A DNA stretch of 13,075 nucleotides from Kiloniellales bacterium (GTDB lineage Bacteria > Pseudomonadota > Alphaproteobacteria > Kiloniellales > JAKSBE01), in the NCBI GenBank assembly GCA_030067055.1, contig JASJAL010000224.1:1-13075 (forward strand). The letters run 5' to 3'. How positions within the stretch are numbered: position 1 is the stretch's first letter; every line of letters starts with the position of its first letter. The position numbers and the translations under genes were made by a program. Positions 1-5,656 of the stretch are shown here, in pieces. The notes beneath the pieces were generated by a model. That model had not been told where the DNA came from. It searched no databases and saw only the letters and a program-made list of their open reading frames with translations.

Positions 1-870
1 GGGATGGCTCTCCAGGCCGGGGTAAAGCACCGCCTCCAGCTTGGGATGGCCCTCGAAGTGGCTGGCGAGCTCCAGCGCGTTCCGCGAGGCCTGGTCGAAG
101 CGCACCGCCAGGGTGCGCAGGCCGCGCAGCAGCAGCCAGGCCTCGAAGGGCCCGAGCATGCCGCCGGTCAGGTTGCGCACCTGCTTGACCTCCTCCCAGC
201 GGGCATCGGCCTTTGCCGCGACCAGCACGCCGGCGGTCACGTCGCTGTGGCCGTTCATGTACTTGGTCGCCGAGTGGAAGACGAAATCGGCGCCGTGCTC
301 GAGGGGCCGGGTGGTCACCGGCGGTGCCACGGTCGAGTCGACGCCGAGCAGCGCGCCGGCCTTGTGCGCCGCCTCGGCGGCGGCGGCGATGTCGATGACC
401 TGCCAGTTCGGATTGGTGGCCGACTCGATCCAGACGATGTCGGTCTCGCCGGGCCGGATCGCCTGCGCCAGGGCCGCGGGATCCGAGGCGTCGAAGAAGT
501 CGAGGCCGATGCCACGCCGCTCGGAGATGCGGCGCAACCAGTCCTGGCCGGTGTGATACATGACCCGGGGCGCCACGATATGCCGGCCGCTGTCGACGGT
601 CTCGAAGAGGCTGGTGACCGCGGCCATGCCGGAGCCGAAGAGGCGCGCCTCGTCACCGCCGTCCAGGGCCGCGAAGATGCGCTCGCCGAGGTCGTCGCTC
701 GGGCTCCGCGACCGGGCATAGTGGTATCCCGCCGGCGGCAGGTAGTCGGCGTCGCGGGCAAAGGTCGTGGCCGGCTGGATCGGCGGCGCGACGGCCCCTG
801 TCGCCGGATCGAGATAGTGATCGATCTGCGCCAGGATCGATCTCGGTGATAGCGCCGCCTTGTCCGTCAT
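1..870 (-). CDS. Cys/Met-metabolism PLP-dependent enzyme (cystathionine gamma-synthase/beta-lyase family), C-terminus beyond window
   Basis: This is a fold-type I PLP enzyme of the trans-sulfuration family, which makes or breaks C-S bonds in cysteine/methionine metabolism in the cytoplasm. The 290 codons seen begin at ATG 870-868, which has a good ribosome binding site (CAGGAG, 883-878, 7 nt spacing), and run off the left edge. The family usually has about 390-400 residues, so roughly a quarter is missing. Visible motifs are YARSRSP at 51-57 (Tyr and Arg bind the PLP phosphate of the neighbouring subunit), SGMAA at 80-84, ESATNP at 149-154, Asp178 for the pyridine nitrogen, and SATKYMNGHSD at 200-210 with Lys203 as the Schiff-base lysine. 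The segment around Tyr105 (VMYHTGQDW) differs from the usual CYGGTYR-like form, so the substrate cannot be named; lyase, gamma-synthase and gamma-lyase all remain possible. It lies 72 bp after the PAP2 gene, with a hairpin between them, so it may be a separate transcript. Confidence 0.85.
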   Translation of the reverse strand, partial: MTDKAALSPRSILAQIDHYLDPATGAVAPPIQPATTFARDADYLPPAGYHYARSRSPSDDLGERIFAALDGGDEARLFGSGMAAVTSLFETVDSGRHIVAPRVMYHTGQDWLRRISERRGIGLDFFDASDPAALAQAIRPGETDIVWIESATNPNWQVIDIAAAAEAAHKAGALLGVDSTVAPPVTTRPLEHGADFVFHSATKYMNGHSDVTAGVLVAAKADARWEEVKQVRNLTGGMLGPFEAWLLLRGLRTLAVRFDQASRNALELASHFEGHPKLEAVLYPGLESHP

Positions 871-892
871 GCCCCTGCTCCTGACCGTCGTA

Positions 893-913
893 TCGGAGGC
901 TTCATGCCTCCGA
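893..913 (-). terminator. Hairpin after the PAP2 pair, candidate terminator
   Basis: There is a perfect 8-bp inverted repeat, TCGGAGGC (893-900) and GCCTCCGA (906-913), with a 5-nt loop. It lies 30 nt past the stop codon of the downstream PAP2 gene and just upstream of the PLP enzyme's ribosome binding site. No T-run follows on the minus strand, so it may be an incomplete intrinsic terminator or a transcript-stabilising stem. The stem is seen; its function is inferred. Confidence 0.45.
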
Positions 914-942
914 GCAGCGCATGCCGGAGCGGCGCGCCGGAG

Positions 943-2055
943 TCAAGCGGTGGCGGGCTGGGCCTTGTCCTTGGTCTTGCGGAACAGGGGATCGAGGTCG
1001 ACCAGCCAGCCGGCCAGGCGCCAGATCGGCCAGGTCAGGGCTATGGACAGGTAGCCGTCGACCGCGTAGTGCCAGCCGAGGTGGACCGAGCCGATCAGGA
1101 TCAGGATCAAAAACCCGGTCATCAGCCAGCCCAGCAGCCGATGGACGCGCCAGCCTAAGAGGACGAAGAGGAAGGTCGAGGCGACGTGCATCGATGGCAT
1201 CGCCGAGATGCCGCGGGCGAGCAGGACCTCGCCGCTCTGGTAGTCTTCCCAGAGCATGGACTGCACGTTGAGCTGCGGCAGGTAGTGATCCTGGCCGACG
1301 AGCCGAAGATAGTCGAAGAGCGGCGCGTAGGGGTCGGGTTCTCCGGTCACCAGCGGGTAGTAGCAAGGTCCGGCCGAGGACAGCAGCGTGGCCGCCAGAT
1401 TGCCGACCAGGCTCCAGACCAAGAGGACGCTCAGGAAGAACTGCATCCTGAGGCGCGGGTCGGCGGTACTGAAGGCCTGCCAGAACATGGTCGCGTTCAG
1501 GACCAGGAACCAGAACTGGTAGTTGAAGCTGATCACCTCGGTGACCGCGGGCACGCCGATCACCGGCTGCAGCAGCGCCCAGGGCGCGACCCCGCCGTGC
1601 AGCGCCAGGTCCCACTCCATGAAGGTCCGGTCCCAGACGAAGGGCTGGATATGAGGAATCATCACCTTGAAGGAGGTGAAGACCGAGAACATCACCGTGA
1701 CCAGCAGAATCATCAGCGCCGCCCCGGCCAGGCATTCCACCGTCAGGAAACGCTCGCGGTAATCCCGGGCCAGATGGGCGATCAGCCGCTTCGGCCGCTT
1801 GATCAGCATGACGAAGAGCAGGTGCCCGAGGACGAAGGCAATCAGGTAGAGGATCAGCATGGCCAGCAGGGCGTCGCGGTAGAGTGAGAGCCTGATGTAG
1901 TCCTCGAGGCCGTAGAGCCGCGGAATGATCTGCCCCGCCGCCAGGAAAACCGCGAGGCCGGCCAGAAAGAGAGCGTGGCCGCGCAGAACCCGCCACAGTT
2001 CGGCGGCGAGTCGGCTGGCGAAGGCCGGAGGGTTCAGGCTTTGGATGAAGGCCAT
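943..2055 (-). CDS. PAP2-superfamily membrane phosphatase/transferase, Aur1-like (downstream paralogue)
   Basis: This is a 370-residue integral membrane protein of the PAP2 superfamily, in the branch (PAP2_3) that includes yeast inositol-phosphorylceramide synthase Aur1. Such enzymes hydrolyse or transfer phosphorylated head groups on lipids at the membrane surface. The active-site signature is visible: PSMH at 287-290 (His290) and HYAVD at 329-333 (His329, Asp333), matching the catalytic His/His/Asp arrangement of Aur1 and lipid phosphate phosphatases. SSAGPCYY at 226-233 is a further conserved loop. About six to eight hydrophobic segments surround these motifs. The classic KX6RP motif is not seen, as expected for this branch. 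ATG 2055 aligns with the start of the paralogue just upstream (IQSL versus MQSL), but no clear Shine-Dalgarno sequence precedes it, so expression may depend on coupling to the upstream gene 63 bp away. The lipid substrate is unknown. Confidence 0.85.
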   Translation of the reverse strand: MAFIQSLNPPAFASRLAAELWRVLRGHALFLAGLAVFLAAGQIIPRLYGLEDYIRLSLYRDALLAMLILYLIAFVLGHLLFVMLIKRPKRLIAHLARDYRERFLTVECLAGAALMILLVTVMFSVFTSFKVMIPHIQPFVWDRTFMEWDLALHGGVAPWALLQPVIGVPAVTEVISFNYQFWFLVLNATMFWQAFSTADPRLRMQFFLSVLLVWSLVGNLAATLLSSAGPCYYPLVTGEPDPYAPLFDYLRLVGQDHYLPQLNVQSMLWEDYQSGEVLLARGISAMPSMHVASTFLFVLLGWRVHRLLGWLMTGFLILILIGSVHLGWHYAVDGYLSIALTWPIWRLAGWLVDLDPLFRKTKDKAQPATA

Positions 2056-2060
2056 GGCGG

Positions 2061-2112
2061 CAGAGTGCTTGCGGAAGGTGGCGATACGGTAAACCCGCGG
2101 CGCAGCACTCTG
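2061..2112. repeat. Inverted repeat between the two PAP2 genes
   Basis: CAGAGTGC (2061-2068) and GCACTCTG (2105-2112) form a perfect 8-bp inverted repeat that spans almost the whole 63-bp gap between the paralogues. Inside it, GCGG and CCGC can extend the pairing. On the minus-strand transcript this would fold into a long hairpin directly before a start codon that lacks an obvious ribosome binding site. It could tune expression of the downstream gene or mark an RNA processing site. The pairing is seen; the role is inferred. Confidence 0.4.
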
Positions 2113-2118
2113 GCCGGG

Positions 2119-3216
2119 CTAGGCCGGAGCTGCGGCGGTCCCCGGCCGCCTGAACAGAGGGTCGAGATCGACCAGCCAGCCGGACAGGCGCCAGATCAGC
2201 CAGGTCAGCGGGACGGCAAGGTAGCCGTCGATGGCGTAGTGCCAGCCAAGATGGACGGAGCCGATCAAGATCATCACGAAGAACCCGGTCAGCACCCAAC
2301 CCAGCCAGCGATGGACCCGCCAGCCCAGCAGCATGAACAGGAAGGCCGAGGAGACGTGCATCGACGGCATGGCCGAGACCCCGCGCGCCTGGTCCATCCC
2401 GCCGCCCTGGTGATCGTTCCACAGCAGATCTTGCACGTAGAGGGCGGGCACGTAGTGAGTCTCGGCCGTCTGCTGCAGGTAGGTCATCAGGGGCACGAAG
2501 GGGTTTGGCCCGTCCGAGACGAAGTGGAAATAGCAGGGCCCGGCCGAGGACAGCAGCGTGGCGAGCAGCGAGCCGAGAAGGCTCCAGGTCAGCACCGTGG
2601 CCAGCAGGTACTGCATCCTGAGGCGCGGGTCGGCCAGGCTGAAGCCTTGCCAGAAAAGCAGGCCGTAGAGCACGAAGAGCCAGAGGTGATACGCGAAGTT
2701 CACGACCACCGTCGCGACAGGATAGCCGAGCAGCGGATGCAGCAGTTCCCAGGGCGCCACGCCGCCATGCAAGGCCTGGTCCCAGAGGGCGAAGGTCTCG
2801 TCCCAGGAGAAGGGGTTGATCTTGGGGATCATGATCTTGAAGGAGGTAAAGACCGAGAAGAAGATCGGCAGGGCCAGGATCAGAAGGAGCCCGTTGGTCA
2901 GCCGCTCCGGCAGTAAGAAGCGCTCCCGGTAGTCCTTGACCAGGTGCGCGACCAGCCGCTCCGGCCGTTTCACCGCCATGACGAAGACCGCGTGGCCGAT
3001 CACGAAGGCGGCGAGGAAGGCGAAGATCACGATCGGCAGATTTTCCAGGTAGAGCGCGATCTCGAAGTAGGCCTCGAGACCGTAGTGGCTGGAGACGATC
3101 TGGCCGGCTGCGGTGAACAGCAGGATCGCCCCGTAGAACCACGCATGCCGCCTGAGGCCACGGGCAATGTGGCCGCCGAGGGTGCTCGGGAGCGCCGAGA
3201 CTGTCAGGCTCTGCAT
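2119..3216 (-). CDS. PAP2-superfamily membrane phosphatase/transferase, Aur1-like (upstream paralogue)
   Basis: This 365-residue protein is clearly paralogous to the gene that follows it; the two align end to end without large gaps. It carries PSMH at 284-287 (His287) and HYAID at 326-330 (His326, Asp330), plus the SSAGPCYF loop, so the catalytic set is intact. Several transmembrane segments are evident, roughly at residues 25-45, 60-82, 108-128, 168-195, 205-225, 290-322 and 335-350. Conserved blocks shared with the paralogue include FSVFTSFK, ALHGGVAPW, ADPRLRMQ, AMPSMHV and WLVDLDPLFR. The likely role is lipid head-group phosphate hydrolysis or transfer, as in the Aur1/PAP2_3 branch; the substrate is unknown. 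ATG 3216 is preceded by GGGGCGACCCC, in which the purine-rich stretch can pair with the CCCC next to the ATG, so initiation may be partly masked. It is the first gene of the pair and lies 219 bp after the exported-protein gene, a gap long enough for its own promoter. Confidence 0.85.
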   Translation of the reverse strand: MQSLTVSALPSTLGGHIARGLRRHAWFYGAILLFTAAGQIVSSHYGLEAYFEIALYLENLPIVIFAFLAAFVIGHAVFVMAVKRPERLVAHLVKDYRERFLLPERLTNGLLLILALPIFFSVFTSFKIMIPKINPFSWDETFALWDQALHGGVAPWELLHPLLGYPVATVVVNFAYHLWLFVLYGLLFWQGFSLADPRLRMQYLLATVLTWSLLGSLLATLLSSAGPCYFHFVSDGPNPFVPLMTYLQQTAETHYVPALYVQDLLWNDHQGGGMDQARGVSAMPSMHVSSAFLFMLLGWRVHRWLGWVLTGFFVMILIGSVHLGWHYAIDGYLAVPLTWLIWRLSGWLVDLDPLFRRPGTAAAPA

Positions 3217-3228
3217 GGGGTCGCCCCG

Positions 3229-3249
3229 TCAAGCTGCTGCTTGATCAAG
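3229..3249. repeat. Small nested palindromes in the leader of the PAP2 pair
   Basis: TCAAGC (3229-3234) and GCTTGA (3239-3244) form a 6-bp stem with a 4-nt loop. The right arm also belongs to the overlapping palindrome CTTGATCAAG (3240-3249). The alternatives are mutually exclusive and lie 13-33 nt upstream of the first PAP2 start codon. They could be an operator or a leader structure. The rest of the 219-bp gap (3217-3435) shows no gene or convincing promoter. Confidence 0.3.
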
Positions 3250-3435
3250 GTCGTAGAGGAGGGAGATTGGAAAAGCCTTAACTTGTTGCGATCTCGTGCC
3301 TTTCCAGCCACGGCGAGCCCGGCTGCAGGGGCTCTTCCATGGGCTCCTGCCAAGCGCGCTTGCCGTTGTCCGGCGCCGTGGCTTCGAGGTGATTGCGCTA
3401 ATGTATAGCTGCGGGCGGCGTCCGGCCCGCGCCCT

Positions 3436-3876
3436 TCATTCCTCGATCGTGAACCCCAGACCGCCGGCACTCAGGTCGATCTCGACGCCCTCTTGATCCG
3501 CGCTGAGGTGGATCTTGACCTTCGTGACCTCGTTCTCCAGGACCGAGATCGACTTGCCCTTGACGAAGGCGCCACCGGCCCCGAGCTTGCCATAGCGGCC
3601 GTTGAAATCCTCGGGCTTCGTCAGTCCGAAGACCTTGCCTTTCCCGGTTACCGTGGTGAAGCCGGCGGTCACGACCTTGCCGCCGCTGACCTTGAAGGGA
3701 AGCTCGGTGCCGTCCTTGAGCGTGAGCACGCCATTGCCCCATTGAACGCCGACACCGAGGCCGACATTGGTCGATTCGAAGGTGATGGTTGCATCCGGCT
3801 CTTCCTCGGCGTGGGCCGGTGCCTGAAGGATCAGGGCTGCGACCACGAAGGTCGCAAGGATCCGGGCTAGTGCCAT
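3436..3876 (-). CDS. Small exported protein of unknown function
   Basis: The protein has 146 residues and a clear Sec signal peptide: Arg5, a hydrophobic core at about 6-18, and an AHA cleavage site after residue 23, leaving a mature periplasmic or surface protein of about 123 residues. The mature part is rich in Gly, Val, Lys and Thr with alternating hydrophobic residues, suggesting an all-beta fold. Recognisable blocks are GVLTLKDGTELPFKV, the GKGKVFGL turn, DFNGRYGKLGAGG and a C-terminal GVEIDLSAGG. I recall similar small hypothetical exported proteins in other proteobacteria but cannot assign a named family. There is no lipobox cysteine and no catalytic motif. ATG 3876 has a GGAGA ribosome binding site at 3887-3883. 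It stands alone, with 182 bp before it and 219 bp after it, in a run of membrane and envelope genes on the same strand, which suggests but does not prove an envelope role. Confidence 0.75.
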   Translation of the reverse strand: MALARILATFVVAALILQAPAHAEEEPDATITFESTNVGLGVGVQWGNGVLTLKDGTELPFKVSGGKVVTAGFTTVTGKGKVFGLTKPEDFNGRYGKLGAGGAFVKGKSISVLENEVTKVKIHLSADQEGVEIDLSAGGLGFTIEE

Positions 3877-4003
3877 GCTCTGTCTCCGTTCCCGTCAGTC
3901 GCGGTGTAATGCCAAACCGGGAATCCGCTCGCAAGGTCCACCCGGCGAGGTGAGCATGACATACAACTTATCGATGAGCCACAGACGTGATGGAGATCGG
4001 CCG

Positions 4004-4033
4004 CCGGCGATTGGATCCAACCAATTCGCCGCC
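4004..4033 (-). terminator. Stem-loop after nfeD, candidate terminator
   Basis: A G+C-rich imperfect inverted repeat pairs CGGCGATTGG (4005-4014) with CCAATTCGCCG (4021-4031), with one bulged base and a 6-nt loop. It begins about 25 nt after the nfeD stop codon on the minus strand. No T-run follows, so termination strength is uncertain, but the position fits the end of the qmcA-nfeD transcript. The remaining intergenic DNA up to 3877 shows nothing else I can support. Confidence 0.4.
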
Positions 4034-4058
4034 GTTTCGCACGGCTGGCCTCTGCCCC

Positions 4059-4523
4059 TCAGCCTTGGGCGGGTGCGGCCTCCCGCTCGACCTTCAGGAC
4101 CGTGCCCTCGACCCCTGTCACCCGGACCTTGGTCCCGGCCGGCAGGTCCTCGCCCTCGATCTTCCAGCGGCTGTCGTCGACCCGGACCACCCCCGTGCCA
4201 TTGGTGATTCCGTCCTCGAGGGTGAAGGTCCGGCCGACGTACTGCTCGCCGCGTCGGTTGAGGGTGGGCAGATCGGTTTCGGTCGGATTGCGCTTTTGGT
4301 AGTAGCGCCACGCCACGATCGAGGCGACCGATAGCGCCCCAAAGAGTAGGAACTGAAGCTCCCAGCTCAAACCTGAAATGATCAGTAACAGCAGGCCTAC
4401 GACCCCGGCCGCGATACCCATCCAGAGAAAAACCGCTCCGGGCGCTAAGATCTCGATGAGCAGCAGGAGTACGGCGGCGATCCACCAGTGCCAGTACTCG
4501 ATCTGTTGAAATACCTCGATCAC
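4059..4523 (-). CDS. NfeD-family membrane protein, partner of QmcA
   Basis: This is a 154-residue short-form NfeD protein. Three transmembrane helices lie near residues 13-30, 32-50 and 54-73, followed by a soluble beta-rich OB-fold-type domain from about 90 to 146 ([33 protein letters not shown]). There is no N-terminal serine protease (ClpP-like) domain, so this is the truncated class usually encoded beside an SPFH/stomatin gene, as in the E. coli ybbK-ybbJ pair. Translation starts at GTG 4523-4521, which overlaps the qmcA stop codon in the sequence GTGA. A GGAG ribosome binding site lies at 4534-4531 with 7 nt spacing, inside the end of qmcA. This arrangement implies translational coupling and roughly matched synthesis. 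NfeD proteins are thought to act with SPFH proteins in membrane microdomain organisation or quality control; the exact biochemical role is not established. Confidence 0.9.
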   Translation of the reverse strand: MIEVFQQIEYWHWWIAAVLLLLIEILAPGAVFLWMGIAAGVVGLLLLIISGLSWELQFLLFGALSVASIVAWRYYQKRNPTETDLPTLNRRGEQYVGRTFTLEDGITNGTGVVRVDDSRWKIEGEDLPAGTKVRVTGVEGTVLKVEREAAPAQG

Positions 4524-5545
4524 TGCCCGGCTCCGCTGGGCGGCACGCTGCCGCCAGCCGGCGGCACTGGGCTCCGCGGGCTCGGCGGTCGGGAGCCGTT
4601 GCCGCCGCGGCTGCCACCGCCGTCGTTGAAGGCGTCGCGAGCGATGTCGGCGATGCCGCCGATGGCGCCGATCACGCCGGCCGCCTCCATCGGCAGAAAG
4701 AAGGTCTTCTGGTTGGGCGAGGTCGCGAACTGGGCCAGGGCGTCGACGTAGCGCTGGGCAACGAAATAGTTGATCGCCTGGACATCGCCACGGCTGATGG
4801 CCTCGGACACCATGGTGGTCGCCTTGGCCTCGGCCTCGGCCTCGCGCTCGCGCGCTTCGGCGTCGCGGAAGGCGGCCTCGCGGCGGCCCTCGGCGGCCAG
4901 AATTTGCGCCTGCTTCTCGCCCTCGGCGCGCAGGATCTCAGCCTGTCGACTACCCTCGGCCTGGAGGATGTCGGCGCGCTTCTCGCGCTCCGCTTTCATC
5001 TGCCGGGCCATGGCGTCGACCAGGTCGCGCGGCGGCGTGATGTCCTTGATCTCGATCCGGGTCACCTTGATGCCCCAGGGCTCGGTGGCGTCGTCGACGA
5101 TGGACAGCAGGCGGGCGTTGATCTGATCGCGCTCGGACAGCAGCTCGTCCAGGTCCATGGAGCCCATGACCGTACGGATGTTGGTGATCGCGAGATTGAG
5201 GATCGCCCGTTCCAGGTTGCGCACCTCGTAGGCCGCTTTGGCTGCGTTCAAGACCTGGAAGAAAACCACGCCGTCGACCTGGACCACGGCATTGTCCTTG
5301 GAGATCACTTCCTGGGAGGGCACGTCCAGGACCGTCTCCATCATGTTCATCTTCGCGCCGATCCGGTCGACGAAGGGGACGATCAAGCGAAAGCCCGGGA
5401 CTAGGGTCCGCGTGTAGCGACCGAAGCGCTCGACCGTGTACTCATAGCCCTGTGGGACCGTCTTGACGCTCGCGATCACCACTGAAAGGAGCAGTACGAC
5501 GAAAAGAATGATGGCCAAAACGTGAGGGCTAAGGAGACTTTCCAT
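4520..5545 (-). CDS. qmcA: SPFH/stomatin-like membrane protein QmcA
   Basis: This is a 341-residue SPFH (stomatin/prohibitin/flotillin/HflK) domain protein. An N-terminal transmembrane helix (about 8-28) is followed by the stomatin core ([62 protein letters not shown]) and by [24 protein letters not shown] long Ala/Glu/Arg-rich coiled coil runs to about residue 255 (repeats of AEGxRQAEIL type). Such proteins form large ring or cage assemblies at the membrane, often with an NfeD partner and sometimes with the protease FtsH. The last 35 or so residues are a Gly/Pro/Ser-rich low-complexity tail. ATG 5545 has a strong ribosome binding site, GAGGA at 5557-5553, spaced 7 nt. It is first in a two-gene operon with nfeD. 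E. coli QmcA is the closest namesake by domain layout; I did not run a search. Confidence 0.9.
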   Translation of the reverse strand: MESLLSPHVLAIILFVVLLLSVVIASVKTVPQGYEYTVERFGRYTRTLVPGFRLIVPFVDRIGAKMNMMETVLDVPSQEVISKDNAVVQVDGVVFFQVLNAAKAAYEVRNLERAILNLAITNIRTVMGSMDLDELLSERDQINARLLSIVDDATEPWGIKVTRIEIKDITPPRDLVDAMARQMKAEREKRADILQAEGSRQAEILRAEGEKQAQILAAEGRREAAFRDAEAREREAEAEAKATTMVSEAISRGDVQAINYFVAQRYVDALAQFATSPNQKTFFLPMEAAGVIGAIGGIADIARDAFNDGGGSRGGNGSRPPSPRSPVPPAGGSVPPSGAGQ

Positions 5546-5559
5546 GACGTGGTCCTCAA

Positions 5560-5579
5560 ACCGCGGCCGGAACCGCGGT
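5560..5579 (-). promoter_or_regulatory. Leader hairpin immediately upstream of the qmcA ribosome binding site
   Basis: ACCGCGG (5560-5566) and CCGCGGT (5573-5579) form a perfect 7-bp G+C-only core stem with a 6-nt loop, 2 nt upstream of the GAGGA ribosome binding site of qmcA. In the transcript it could stabilise the 5' end or affect ribosome access. It is too close to the start codon to be a useful terminator for the upstream gene. Structure seen, function inferred. Confidence 0.4.
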
Positions 5580-5607
5580 CCCCAATGGTTAACGGAGTTG
5601 AATCGTT

Positions 5608-5637
5608 ACTATAGGTCGGAGCCTAATGATTTCCTAA
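5608..5637 (-). promoter_or_regulatory. Possible qmcA promoter (-10 TATAGT)
   Basis: On the minus strand a good -10-like hexamer TATAGT (5613-5608) lies in an A+T-rich patch about 65 nt before the qmcA start. The best -35 candidate, TTAGGA about 18 nt upstream, is weak. The local drop in G+C between two genes supports a promoter, but the call rests on one hexamer. Confidence 0.3.
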
Positions 5638-5656
5638 GGTTCGGATAGGCCGCGCA

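Noticed and set aside
4..849. A 281-codon open frame on the plus strand opposite the PLP enzyme
   Set aside because: The opposite strand encodes an unmistakable PLP enzyme with all binding motifs. The plus-strand product has shadow-type composition and no recognisable domain.
902..3232. A 776-codon open frame on the minus strand running across both PAP2 genes
   Set aside because: Its translation is Arg/Ala/Pro/Leu-rich with no domain, and it is out of frame with the two paralogues, whose catalytic motifs and mutual alignment show the real frames. Long shadow frames are expected at this G+C content.
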